Positions 11,232 through 26,200 of a DNA stretch of 64,000 nt are shown here, piece after piece. The stretch is from Pycnopodia helianthoides (lineage: Eukaryota > Echinodermata > Asteroidea > Forcipulatida > Asteriidae). Numbering within the stretch: position 1 is the first letter of the stretch; each line of letters opens with the position of its first letter. The position numbers and the translations under genes were made by a program. The DNA lies in the NCBI GenBank assembly GCA_032158295.1, contig CM063256.1, forward strand, positions 14,616,953 to 14,680,952, given 5' to 3'. The notes below the pieces were generated by a model that ran no database searches, had not been told where the DNA came from, and was given only the letters and a program-made list of their open reading frames with translations.

Positions 11232-14200
11232 CTACACAAGCTCAACATAAGTGGCATCAGTAGCCACGCCACAGTTGTTCTCCTTCTGGCTGATAAGGAC
11301 GTAGCCGTTGTTTCCCCAGTAGGTAGACCAAGAGTTCTTGATAATCCAATAGTCTTGGGTAGTATTGGCTACTGTCATTGTGCCGTACCCAACGGCCAGC
11401 ACAGCGTGATCCAGATCCTCTGGCTTGCTGCCTGTAAATACAAACAAATACAGTTGATGCTAATGCTTTCATATGAGGAAACAAATTCAATATGCTGGGG
11501 AAAATGTCATGAAAGCAATTTTTAAATTAATTGAAGCCAAACTTGTTATGATTCATTTGACCTCTAAAATGCAAATCGACAACAAATACATTGCCAAAAA
11601 AGCTATGTACAACAGAGATCATCAAAAAGACACTAATAAACACAGAACAGAAAAATAACACACAAATTCAATTATGCACAGTACTTGAAGATTGTTTAAA
11701 AGACAGTAAACTGTGACAGAAACTACATAATGGCCGGTATTCTCGAAATATAAACAAGCCTTGAGAACTGTTAAAAAAAAAAAAAGACAACAAATCCTCT
11801 CCCAATGCTAAAACTCCAAGAAAAGAGAAACCAAATGAGATTAAGCATGACTTTTTTAAGGATGACAAAATTTCATCTGAAATTTTGTTTCTCAGTGCAA
11901 AAAGTATTGGTACCAACTTAACGGTGGGGTCATAAATTGGTGAATACTCCAAAAAATAATCACCACACAAACTTACTTGGTCGGAAGCACTGCAGCTGTT
12001 GATGGTATGAACTATTTTGAGAAAGGATTCAATTCGAGGTAATATGGTTTGGAAAATATTTCACCCCAAAACAATTGCATCTGAGAAACGATTCATGCAT
12101 GAATCGTTTCTCAGATTTCTGAGGGTTGGCGTTCGTTCTCAAATGCTGCGGCCAGAGATGCGATTGGTACCCGCTGTCACCTCGCTAAACGTGGATGGAT
12201 TTGATGTTCTTGTGAGAATACAGTGAGAGTTTTGTTGCTGTTTTCTCAGCAAGCAGACACTGTATTCAGCTGAAACATTCACAGGTGACTTATGTTTCCT
12301 ATAATTTTTGCCTATAAATAAGCACTCCATTGACAAAAACCAATCTATGACCCTACCTTTATAAACGAAAACATTTTTAAATCATACAGATCTGATCAAC
12401 CCCCACATGATGTCTTAACCTTTCAAAGAGTGAACAAAATGCCATTGTACGTCAAAGCAGATTGTGCCGTTTTAATACAATAAACCTTTGCTTCAGACCA
12501 CAAGGGTAATTGATCCAATCAGGGCACTGGATCCTCCCAGGAAATACTAGAGGGGCAACAAACTTTTGTTTACACTCTGTGGAGAGCCATCCAGGGCAGT
12601 AAAAACTCCACAGTGGCCTGCTACAATGTTACAAGGGGGAGAGCATTTTTGTACACACACATATTATGGGAATCCCATGGAGGGGAATCTTCCACGGCAA
12701 TTTTGTGGCATAACCAAACTGACCCTGTGAGTGAAACCCCCCTCTAAAAGGAGTGGCTGGGTCCAACTTACAAAGTCAGAACGTCTGGGTCAGGTGCTGC
12801 ATTGGATTGTGGTCATGTGATACAAAACACGTGATTGTGCCACAGCTTGAGGCACGCTCCCTCTTCGAAAGGTTAAAGAGAAAAGAGACCGTCTTACCGC
12901 ATTTCGCATCGTAGTAAACACCAGAGGCATAGAATGAAAACGTCTTGAGGTGAGCATCAATTCCTACGGCTACAGGTCCGACATTCACCAAGGCTGTCTT
13001 CAGATCCTTCAAGCTAGCACTGGTTACGTTCACATACTTGGAAATCTTCACGGCCGCTTTGGAGGCGTTGTAGTGGCAGATACCGTTCTGTTAGGAGGGG
13101 AGGGCAGTCACGTCATTTCCCAAAACTAAAGAGCAGTGATCCCAATAAGCTTTCAAATAACTTCAATGTGATGGATTCAAAGCTTCACTATCAAACAAAC
13201 CATGTTTTGCATTGGGCTAGGCATACAATAATAACAATAACAATAATAATAACAAACGGCATCTATAAAGCGAATCACAGATTCTTCATGCACAATAGAA
13301 GCAAAAGTTAAAACCATGAACAAAATAAAATAAATAGGCCTACATTACTATGTTATAAAATATCCCACAGTTAAGATTCTACAATGAACACACGAATAGA
13401 TAATACTTAGTGAACATCAGAAAACAGACCAGATGTGACCATTAAAAACGATGATATAAAACACAGGGACAGGTGCAAAGTAAACTAGAAATACGCAAAT
13501 ATCCGCAACCAAGTGATGGTGCACACGAAATCACTTCCAAAGATACTGAGGAATGACATCATTCACACTATTTGTACACTTTACAGGAATGTAAATGTGA
13601 AAAATATTAAATCAATAAATATGTTCATTCCTTCCACCCACATAATTTGCTACTTGCAAGGATCTGCCATGTGCGTGTAGAGCCTCGGCTTCATGCTTCA
13701 TTTGTGTTGTATTTATGTGTTTGGATGAAAGTTACATTACAAAGTGACAATACAGATTTACAGACTGCTTCAATTCACCGCTATCCCCAATTCGAGGCTC
13801 TGCACGCAAATGGCTGACCGTGCAACTGGAGAATACCCTTGTCTGCAGATTTGAGCACTAAATTGCCATATGCTGAGTGTATATTGAGCACTTGCTGGAA
13901 AAAAGTCCGAGAGAGGTTAGGCTAGTTTCAATACTCACTATTATTTTGCCCACTTCAATATCAAACACCAAAATTATCAAATTTTTAAGTTTGACTTGAC
14001 AAAATGTTAGACCTGAAACCAATAGTAGTGTCAAATCAGCACAGATTCTTTTCACTTCACATTTGACAAAAAGGAAGAATTCTGAAAAGTCAAATAAGTC
14101 AACAATTCTGTACAGAAAGCACTTTCATTACGCACGAGTTTGAAACTGTACCTTGCTTAAAATAGCCCGGATATACACACAAAACAAGTATCCGCCGAGA

Positions 14201-17200
14201 TACAACGTTTTTGGCTTGGAGCATTTTCATGCGAGATACGATGTTGTTGCAAAATCGAGATACAACATTTTTGTACTGATGTGATCAGGGTTCTGCCCAC
14301 AGTGGTCGGTGCCGGAACACCCGTCCATCACTCAGGATTCCACAACCACCACTGGCAGAATTTTTATCTGTTTCCGACCTCCACGCATTTTTCCAAATTT
14401 TATTGCAACTTCCTTTCAGAGGTTTTCAACGAAAAATAAATTGGGTATTTACCAGTAAAAATGGTATCCAAAGCCATTAATTTGGGGCACTTCTTTGATT
14501 TGTGTCTATTTATATGATCTACCGTGTAACTGATCCATCTCGCAATGGTTTCCAGGGAAACATTTTTCCGCCACTAAAGAAATCCAGGGCAGAACCCTGT
14601 GTGATGATACGATCTTTGTCCTACCTGTCCCAAGTAAGAACCGTAGTCCTCCTCCGACATGAGACCTTTGTTCTTTATAATCCATTGGTAGGACCTAAAC
14701 TCCTCCCCACCGTCGCATCCATTGTTGCCGAAACCCCAGGAACAATCCATCAAATTCTGCTGCGAGAAACGCACCATCTTGTTGTTCTGTGGAGAGACAA
14801 ATTTAATAAACCATTGTAGCCTTGGAAGGGAGAAGAAAACCCACCCCCAAAACCGGTTATTGAAACCATAGTATAGATAGGTTGCAGTATGACGTAAATC
14901 GGCCATCTTTACGGGCAGTTTTGGAACAAACAGTCATGTGTTTCGTGTGAGAACGGCGTGCAGCACGCGCACATTTTACAAAACTCACTGCACGATTGGT
15001 TAGTGAACAACCGCGGCTGCATTAATAAGTTGAGTGCTTGACGCATCTGCAAGCATAAAATGCACTTTGCCCGTAAAGATGGCGTCTACTGGGAACTTTC
15101 TATTCTAACCTTCTTGAAGTATGCCCCTTCTATGACCTCTGTTGACCCAAAGCTCCAACATGACCCGCAGATAGCCTGGTCCTTCACTTGAGAAACAGCT
15201 CCTGCAAGGGTGCATAATTATAACAAAAACTGTCACTACTCAAAATGAGATGGAATGCAGGCTTCCCTGTAATAGCTTTGTGCGTTTTTGTTAATTCTCC
15301 AAAGTCTCCACACCCCCACTGTCCAAAATGGTGGATTCCCTTCCATCGACCTTCCACCCCTGGATTCAAGTGCTATTAATATCATGACCCGTACTGTAAA
15401 GGTCTGTGTAACAACAATATGAATGTACATTTATATTGCACAATACCTAGATATGATCATACTCTACTGTGCATTACCATAAATTTGTTTTAAAAAAAGG
15501 CAGAGAACAAAATACAAATTACACTGCTAGAAAGAATGAACTGTAACCAAATGTTTTTTTTAACTTGGACTTGAATATGTTGAGTGAAGAGGATCGTCCA
15601 AAACAAGGAGGGAGATTATTCAACCTTCTCAAATCAAACAACTCTTAACATAAATATTGTTTGAAGCTTTGCATGGTGTGGACAAAATTGGAAAAACTAC
15701 ACAAAAATAATAGTAAACTTGTGGGTATAACCATGTGTAGATCTCTTTTGTGTGAGTGTTGGCTCTGAGAAGAGCCGGTTTGGGCTCGACGTTTCGAAAC
15801 AGTATACTCTGCTCGTCTTCAGGAGAAACTCTTATCATTGTGCAGACATCTTTTCTCCTTCCATTCAGACCAACACAACCATACATAGACTGGGAGGTAC
15901 TTTTACCCTTTTTTCATTAAAGGAACATTACAGAATTGGTTAGAAAAAAACTTGTAAAATATACTTTTTGATCACAGATTGATAAAACTTACGCAGTCGA
16001 ATGATGATGATAGTAGAAAACATCCCTTGAAATATTTGTCTGAAATGCCATATTTGATGAGAAATGAATAAACTCATTTTCCGATTGGAGTTTATCGCTC
16101 AGTGAGCGTTTTATTCATTTGTTGAATCTATATGATCTCGTGCAAATGTGTAATCGGTTTTTCACTATTTTCTCGTGACCCAGATGGCCGATCGATCTCA
16201 AACCTCTACAGGTTTGTCAGTTTATGTATATGGTGGATTACATAAAGTGCTTACACTGCCAGCAACTGTTTTGTTAGCAAAAACCAATTCTGTAATGTTC
16301 CTTTAAAGATAATTGAATGAAGAACACAATACAAAATGTGGACAGCATAATCAAGGTCAATCTCAAAGCAGTACTAAACTTTTTAACAGATTTTAAATTT
16401 GCATCAGGGATGAAGAATATTATTTGGTTTTACCCGTACACCTATGTGTGTAAAGCACCTTATACTCGGTACTTTCCCCCCGCGTCCTCTGGAAAAACAC
16501 TCACAGGCATATTACTTGGGGGTGGGATTCGAACCCACGACCTTTACCATTCTAGGGCATATATCTTACCACTAGACCACCGAGATTGCCCGGTAGTTTG
16601 AGGCAGTTATACAATTTAGCAGCAGGTACCGTGACAATTTAATAGAAGTTAAACTTGCAATGGGAATAAACTTGTTAGTTAGTTAGTTGAGCGAGAGGTT
16701 GTCTTCAGCCGACCCCTTCTCGGGAAACTCTGATGGTTGTCTTCCACGCATCCCGGTCCAGCATCAGCGTCCTAAGCTCAGTTGTTTCTTGTTGTTACCA
16801 AGCTCTGCATCTTGTCATTTCCAACACAAAAAAAAAAAAAAAAAACTCAAAACGAAACTGAACTCACCCATAAGACGCCAATCCAGACTAGCCGGAGCAT
16901 CTGTATTCTTAAACTGATCATGTGGGAATGGTGCTCCTCCGTTGTAACCAGTGGACGTAAGACGCCCTCTCATCATACTCAGCTCATCCGCTGAACGATC
17001 GGCAAGATGATTGACCCCTAGGGAGTAGCCTCGACCCTGACGATTGACTCCATGGATGAACCTGTCAAGCAGACATTCATTGAGTAAATGTACAATGTTT
17101 TTGATTATTGATACTATGGTCATGTCAGGTCAGGTTGGCATTGAGGGCGCAGTCAGGTTGGCGTAGTGGTATCTTGCCTTGCCGTCCACCTCTGGGGACC

Positions 17201-20200
17201 CCGGTTCAAATCACACCGGGGCACTGCGTGGATTGGGGTTTTTCAGTCCCTGCCGGATTGCGTGGGTTTTCCCTGGAATATTTCTCTGGGATTTTCCTCC
17301 CCACACCTAAAGCTGAAACTTCCGTCAATGTCCTCTCTCCACTGGGTTCTTGGCTAGTATAGTGATTAAGTTCGCTTTCTGAGAGTCCTTGGCTTCACAT
17401 CCAGAATAAATGAAATGAAGTGAAGTGGCCGAATTGGCGGCTACAGCTACGGCTACGACTGTTGCTAAGGGTGTTGCTAAGGTTGACTATATTTCAGCGC
17501 ATGATGACTTGGAAATCTAGCCATAGCCGTAGCTGTGGCCACCAATTGCTTGTATTATTATTATTTCCTTTACCCACTCCAATTTGCTTATTCATTTTGT
17601 GTAATTTCTAAATTTCTATTTGCCTTGCTTTCAAGTTTGAATTAAGTGCCATGAATGTCTTGTTTTGGTGGATTGCAGACGATACTTTATAGTTCTTCGT
17701 TATTAACATTACTACATTAACATAACGTGGCTGCTTTACATTGATAAAAATACAAAAAACAAGTGTAAGACACAACACTTCAACTCTGAATTCATTCTAA
17801 TTCATTGCAAAATGGTCCACATGATTCAGCGAAAAGATTGTTTCTTGCACAACAAGAAACACATAAGGTTTGGTGCAAAACTGCTGCTTGTATGGCCCAA
17901 TGGTTTCACGTGGCATCCGAGTATGTACAAAGTGCAATGACTGTACAAATGTGGCATCCGAGAATGGAGAAACACAAAGTGGATGCAGTTAAGATGTAGT
18001 TATCAAAACACCTGTAGTTAGTTTCATAAGCTGCCATACAGCAGCATACTTAAAGGAACGTTACAGACTTGGTAAAACAAAAACTTGTAAAATATACTTT
18101 CTGATCACAGATTTACATAAAACTTACACGGTCTAATGATGATGATAGTAGAAAACATCCCTTGAAATGCCATATTTGATGAGAAATGAATAAACTAATT
18201 TTTCGATTGGAGTTTATCGCTCAGTGAGCGTTTTATTCATTTGTTGAATCTATATGATTTCATGCAAATGTGTAATCGGTTTTTCGATATATTTTCTCGC
18301 GACCCAGATGGCCGATCGATCTCAAACTTCTACAGGATTGTCAGTTTATGTATATGGTGGATTACATAAAGTGCTTACACTGCCAGCAACTGTTTTGTTA
18401 GCAAAAAACCAATTCTGTAATGTTCCTTTAAAGAATATTATTTGGTTTTGCCCTTTCACCGGTGTGTAAAGCACTGTACAGTCAGTACTTCCCCGATTTC
18501 TGTGAAAATAAAAATAAAATAAAAATCCACAGGCATGATACTCGGGTGGGATTCGAACCCACAACCTTTGCCATTCTAGACCATATGTCTTACCAGCTAA
18601 ACCACCAAGATTTTTAGAGGCAGTTTGAATCCTTTATTTTAGCAGCGGGTACCGCAACAATTTAATAGATGTCAATTTTCACATCTATTAAATCATATAT
18701 CAAAGACTATTATCCGCATTTGGTGTATCCCAACAAATGCATAAAATAGCAAACCTGTGAAAATTTGGGCTCAATTGTTCATCAAAGTTGCAAGAAAAAA
18801 ATATTAGAAAAAACACCCTGGTTGCATAGGATAGTATGCTTTCAAATGCCTGAGAATGGCTTCATGCGTGAATCCTTTCTCAGATTCAAATATTTTAGTG
18901 AGAAATTACCTCTTTCTCAAAAACTACAATACTTCAGAGGGAGTCCTTCCTCACAATGTTTTATACTATCAGGTGCTCCTTACCAAGTAAGTTTTCATGG
19001 TAATGTATTTCTTGAGTAACTACCAAAAGTATCCACTGCCTTTATCCCTCCTACTGTCAGTGACTCTTGGCAACATTTTCCAGTGAGTTGACCAACCATT
19101 TGAAACCATTCGACTGCCAAGGTTGTGTACGGTGGCACAACTGTGCACAGAACTGACTGTGTACATGCATGGTATCATATTGCAGGCTGGCATAGTTTAT
19201 CTATCATTCAAAACCACAGTGAATGATATTGAATGGTCAGACAGCAAGAGGGTTAATTAAAGAGCTAAAATATACCAGCTAAAAGTTGAGTCTTAGTACC
19301 TGACGTTGTGCACAAAATGAAATGTTCTCTTAGCATGCTCAACGTCATCGGTGTACTCCTTGCCGTGTTTTGTCTTGAACTCATTAAACATCTGGTGATA
19401 GCGATTGCCAAGTTCTGGGTTGATTAGCTCACGGTAAGGGTTGAACACGATGTGTGTTTCTATTCCGGGACCGGGAAGCCGGTGCACGTCTCACCTAAAA
19501 AAAAACATGAAGAAGAACGGAGAATCTGTGAAAACACCTTGGCATGCCACTAATAAATAATAATAATACGCAGTTCTTATATAGCGCTTTATCACGTCCG
19601 ATGGGCGTCCCAAAGCGCTCGGTATTTTTCCTGCAGGGTATAATGTGGAGCTACGTTTTGAAGTATGGGACCCTTTTTCCTTTACATAGCACCATGTAAT
19701 GGTTTACAAGGTGCTGTGGCGCAATATGCTGCCAATCAAACCAGGAACACCGGGGAGAACCCCTTCGCTTAGCGATAAGTGTAACTGGGTTCTTTTACGT
19801 GCATTACCCAACCCACGGGACCTACTGCTTTACGTCCCATCCAAAGGACGAAGCAATGATGGTTAAGTGTCTTGCTTAAAGACACAAGTGTCACGACCGG
19901 GACTCGAACTCACACTCTGCCGATCAGAAACACCAGAGCTTGAGTCCGGTGTTCTTATCCGCTCGGCCACGACACGCCACTTCACTTTTGAGTTTACTCT
20001 GGCAGAGCTGGCAAACTCTGTCTTAAACCTAGCCTGAACATCTGATGTAACACTTTAAGCACCTTTGACCTTTGACAGATGTACCTTTGACCTCACATCC
20101 CATTCACACAGACGGAGATTCGTAGTCTATTACTACACACATACACACATTATATAGTGAACAAAACAACATAACATACAAACATTATGCACACGTGCAT

Positions 20201-23200
20201 GCAGCAGACAATCAAAAGTGGGTAGCTGACAAACTACGTCACTTCGGAGCGGACCAATCATAACACAGGTATGGAAAGGTTACGTCACTGCATGTTTATC
20301 CAATGAAATTAGTCGGCCTGTAAGACCAGTACCTGTCTTTATCCACAAGGATAATGAAATGAAATGAAATGAAATGAAATGAAATGAAATGAAATGAAAT
20401 GAAATGAAACGAAACGAAACGAAACGAAACGAAACGAAACGAAACGAAATGAAATGAAATGAAACTACACATAAAATGTTTTTTAGAAAGTTTTTAAAGT
20501 AAATATCTGACAACAATTACCTTTTGGCGTTGGCTCAAATGTCGATGCAGGGATGGCAGTCTTGTCGTCGAAGAAGGTGTAGTCAATAATGTACTTATCG
20601 TAGTGGGACCCCAGAAGGGTGTCAGCACCAAACATCTCATACTTCACTGGTAGAACAGGACTTGTAGTTGTCACATAGAAAGTGTACGTATTACTCTTCG
20701 GTTTGATCGGCGAATCAACCATCTGCCATGCATCGGTCGTCTGCTTGTTGATGAGTTTCTGCCCAATGTACTGAATAATTCAACAACAAAAAACGACGAC
20801 ATCGGTTAATCAATTTCATTTCATTTTCATTGATTAATTCCGGTTGTGAAGCCAGGGACTCTCAGAAAGCGAACTTAATCACTATACTAGCCAAGAACCC
20901 CGTGGTGAGAAGACAGTGAAGGAAGTTTCAGTTTTAGGTGTGGGAGGGAAAAACTCCAGAGAAATATTCCAGGGAAGTCTCATGCAATCAGGCAGGGACT
21001 GAAAAACCCGATTCACGTAGTGCCCCGGTGTTAATTGAACTGGGGTCCCCAGAGGTGGAAGGCAAGGCAAGACACCACTACGCCAACCCGACTACCCAAT
21101 TTCAGGAATGGGATTTGGTGTAGACCTACAATCTCCAAGATGTTACAACTCAGGAAGTTTACAGACTATGTGCATCACCAGAAATACAAAACTACAGGTT
21201 TAGACACAATGTGGTCTATTTCTTTCTCCCTTTGATGACTGCACTGCTAAAAATGGTATTCTTTAAATAAGAAAACAACCTTATTCCAAGAAAGTAATTC
21301 TTGTATCACTTCCGAGAAGATTTTTTTTTGAGTGACACAAGAAAAGATTTTTTGAAACAAATTTTTTTTAATTACAAGAAAACGATTTTTAGCATTGAGT
21401 TTAACTTCTTTTGAGAAAATTTGACGGCTCAAGGAGGCTTTGAGAATATCCTAAAATCAGGAAACAAAATTCTGAGAAATTACGTGCCTGCAATTTATTG
21501 CAGATGATCAAATCAGGCATTGAGTTTAATTCTTGATTGTCTGTCAACCTCAGGACACACTCTTAAGAACTTTATTTTTTTAAAAACTGAGCTGAAAGGT
21601 ATTATACATGATTGGTAAGGATAAAAAACAACATTGCTTAATTTCAGTCTAAAAGTTCATATTTCCAGGTGAAATAATTCCCTCTAAAATGAAGTCATAT
21701 TTAAAAAAAAAACCTGTATCTGAAAACCTACAAAAACACAACAGCTGATTTAGCTTGTTAAAACCAAAATTAAGGACATTGTGTTTACATGCTAAAAATT
21801 GTGCATGGTCTTTCACTATTTTTTCCCCCGACTCACACAACGGATTAAGCCCAAATTTTCACAGGTTTGTTATTTCATGTATACGGTTGATCAGCATATT
21901 GCGCCACCGCACCTTGTAAACCATTACATTGTGCTATAAATGCATAGGTCTCATACTTCAAAAACGTAGCTCCACATACATGGCAGGTAAAAATACTGAG
22001 CGCTTTGTATCCTTTGGCAAAAGGCGCTATATAAATACAGTTATTATTATTATTATTATCATACAAAACATGAACACTGTCTGCCACTGTTCTGTCAGTT
22101 CTACCAATCCTGTATTAATAGCTTTAAACAAACCTTGCTACAAGTTGGTTACTAGCCAAATATAATATTGACTGGTTCTATGTTAAATTTGCTAATTAGA
22201 TTACCCACTCTACTGAATTGTATACAGAGTTTGGGATTATTGTTTTAGTTTTTCCCCACGATTTCTAGGTACTACCATGTCCATATTTTCATTGGTGGAA
22301 ATGGTGTTACCGTATATTTATAGGTGAAACCATGGTGGCTACTGGCTAGTTCTAGTGAGTCGATTAAATTGAACAGATCAAGAATTTACAAGAAAGGGTT
22401 TGGTCAGTACAACTACTGTTCCTAAAGCCTGGGCCCAATTTCATAGAGCTGCTTAGGAAAAAAATATTGCTTAACAATTTTCTGCTTAGCAGAAATGAGC
22501 AGGATACCAGTTACAAATTGTACTTGTGACATAGTAGTTTGGCTGGGAACCTTATTCTGGTAAGCATAACTTTGTTGTGCTAAGTTACTTTTTGTGCTTA
22601 AGCAGCTCTATGAAATTGGGCCATGGTTCACAAAAGCAAAAGCGAAGCACATTTTTTTGCGACACAATTGGAAAAACAGCGCGTAACGATTATTGCATCA
22701 CCAAAATTCCCTTCACTTTAGCATGAAGTATGAACCGGGCTTTATAGGCACAGTAGTTGTACTAACCAAACCCTTTCTAGTAAATTATTGATCTGGGCCC
22801 AATTTCATAGAGCTGCTAAGCACAAAAATTTGCTTAGCATGAAATTTCTTCATTGATAAAAACAGGGTTACCAACCAAATTTCCACGTGATTTTCAGGAT
22901 GAGCAAACAACAGCTGAATACCAGTAACAAGCAATATGCAACACATGGAAATTTGGTTGGTAACCCTGTTTTTATCAAGGAAGAAATTTCATGCTAAGCA
23001 AATTGTTGTGCTTAGCAGCTCTATGAAATTGGGCCCTGTTCAATTGAATAGACTCACTACAGCTACAGGGATTACAGGTAAATTTTGCTCATTAGGTTTA
23101 TCAGGCCTTGCACTTAAGCTTTTTGTAAAGTAGCCCGCCGGGCCAGTAAACTGTGCATTTTACTTGCCCCCAGGAGGTTTTAGTAGCCCAGATTTTAAAC

Positions 23201-26200
23201 AGGAATTGCCATAAATGTAATGTTCTAATCACAACCAGTTTAATGACTAAATGAAGTTATATTCACACACTAAAGAATGCTTAACACATTTTATACATTA
23301 ATTATTCACATCTGAAAAGGAAGAATTGAACATTTTAAACAAGGAGGTTGCACAGTTTTAAGTAGCCAACAGGGCAAGTTAAGAGGTGGTGTTTACTAGC
23401 CCATGGCAATTTTTACTAGACAATGTACGCCGGGCTAGTGTTAAGGGCGAGCCCTGTTTATTACCTTGAACCCCTTGAGGTCAGGGAGCATGCTCTGTGG
23501 CATCACAAAGTTGTCTTTAGTTCCGTTGACCTGAAAGCAGGATGCGGGATTGACAGTGGTTCCCTTCCCAGTCACAGACGGTGTTATCTTGTATGTAATC
23601 CCATATGGTTTCTGATCACCGCGGCTGATCACCTTGTCAACACCTAGACTCCAACAGAAACAAGAAGTGTGAATTCAATTCAGAAATGACAAAATACACT
23701 TAAAGGCAGGGTATACTTTTGGTCATTGTCAAAGACTAGTATCCTCACTTGGTGTATCCCAATATATGCATAAAATAACAGATCTGTGAACATTTGGGCT
23801 CCAATGGTCATCAAAGTTGCGAGAAAACAATGAACGAAAAAACACCCTCGTTGCATCCATGGAATTGTGTGCTTTCAAATGCCTGAGAAAGTAAGAAAAT
23901 TACCTCTTTCTCAAAAACTACATCATTTCAGAGGGACTCGTTTCTCACAATGTTTTATACCAACAGCAGCTCTCAGGTGCTCCTTACCAAGTAAGTTTTT
24001 ATGGCAGTTTATTTCTTGAGTAATTATCAAAAGTATCCACTTGGTCAGGATAAAAAACATCATTGTTTTATTTTAGTCTAAAGGTTACTGATTATGAAGT
24101 GCATCCTAGAAACATTTTTGGGGTGAAGCTATAGTTCCCCTCTCCAATGGAGTCATATTCAAGAAAACTGTAAACCTTTAAAAATGCAACTCAGCTGATT
24201 TCGGTTGTTGCAACCAAAATTAAAGACGAGCTTGAACGAAAAACGGCAACGAGATTTCTTTGCTAAAATTCATTTTAAAATGTTTTCAATCAATAAGGAA
24301 AAGTGGGTTCACATGAGATTAAACAGATTTTAGTTGTGTAAAAAACAGTCCTTTGAACACCCTTCTCAGGTCCCTTTTTTTAGAAAGCAAAACTTCAGTT
24401 TAGTTATTAATATCTATTAAAAATTTGTCACATTCCAAGTACAAATCAAAGTAATTATAGACCCCTTGCATTGGCCGCCATCGTTGATGAAATGTAAACG
24501 TGTGAAAGGCTATCATTGGCTGAGAGTTGGGCGCAGCGCGTACACCATGCACGTTTCCATTGTTTTTCATCAAAGATGGTGGTCAATGACGTCATGTGCA
24601 ATTACCGTTGTAGAAATCAGTTCTTCCCTATTTTTTGGACCATCAAAGAAGATTTCAAAAGGTTCATCTAGCTCGGCATACGGCAGCTTCACTTGACCTC
24701 TAGCATGGTACACATCTCCAAATGTAGGAAAGCTTTGGAGTCGCCGTAGGACTGCCATAACAGCCTGTTTAGTGAAAAACAAAAACATCCTCAAAGTAAC
24801 AAAACACGCTTGGGGAAAATGTCTCACAAAAATTGTAACCTTACTAAGGCCTGCGCTAAACGTCGCACGTTTGTCGTGTCGAACTCAAACAGTTGTAAAA
24901 TTAGGAATTAATTCGGCAAAAGAGCGACGTTTAGCGCAAACCTTTTATTTAAGTTCGGCACTGCCGTGTAGCACGGCAAGCCCTTGCAGGCACGACACCG
25001 GTGACAAACGTCGCGCTCTTGCCGTGTCGAATCGAACTGAAAACATTTGAGTTCGCTCGGCAAAAGTGCGACGTTTAGCGCAGGCCTTAGTTGGGGATGG
25101 CTATCGCGGCCTGGTGGGGGCGGGGCGAGGGCATTGGCCTTGCCTGTCTGCTAGGGTACCACTGCAAGGGCCTGGGTTATTTTTTCTTCAAAGCTTTGTG
25201 GGATCGTGTGGACCCTCTGAAGGATCTGGGCTTGAGTAACATGATATCTCTCTACTGTCGCCCATCGGGGAATGCTAGGATTACACAACGGATAAGATTA
25301 AGATGAAGAATATTGAACTGATTTTTATTTTTTATTTTTTGCACTCGTTCACAAACCTCCTCACACATCCGTTCAGAACTGTGTCACCCGTTCCCTCACA
25401 ACCCCCCCTCCCTCCCCCACTCTTGTCCTAGTAGAACTCCGAGGATCCGTTTCAGCTATACGATAGCGAAACAAAAATTGGCTCAGTCTTATCATGGAGC
25501 TAACCAATCTTTTGTAATTGACTTATCTAGGATTAATTAAGTTTTTTGAATTTGAATTTTGAATTTGAATCATCTTCCATGGTCATATCATCTGGGATAG
25601 GACTAGGAGTACCCCCACCAATCCCACACCCCACCCATCTCATCCCCAACTGCCTACCCGGCCCTAGTAGTAGGACGTCAGTGTCTATTGCCCTGCACTG
25701 ACATCCTGGGTATAAAGCTTCTCTACAATGCAAACAAAATTTCAACTAACGTTTTTCAAATATTTACCTGATTTAAGAAGCTGAAATTTTGTTTGTATAT
25801 ATTTTTCATGTCCATAACTATACTTTTGATGGGTCCACAAATAACAAATATATCTGAAGGTGACATTATTTCCGAAAATTAAAAAAAAGGTCCACTCTTC
25901 TGTTGTAAACATCTTGTACTGATTAATGTGTGAGCTTTTGTGCGCAAGCGCGAAATGGGTAGCAACTCTGATCGACTTTCACATCAACTAAAGCAAAACA
26001 TTTTATTAGTGTTAGTTTGGTATCGATACTGTATTATTTTGTTATGAAAGTGAATGTGTCGATTGGTGATATTACTTGAATTGTTGTAAAGAATAGATAC
26101 CGGTACCAATGCACACAGAGCTTGAAGCACGAACGAACGTGACAAACTTGCTAGGAATATTGCGTGTTTTCACATAGGACTCGGAGTCAGTACAGAAAGT

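Noticed and set aside
20283..20516. Phe/Ser-rich minus-strand frame
   Set aside because: It is only the translation of the GAAAT/GAAAC microsatellite.
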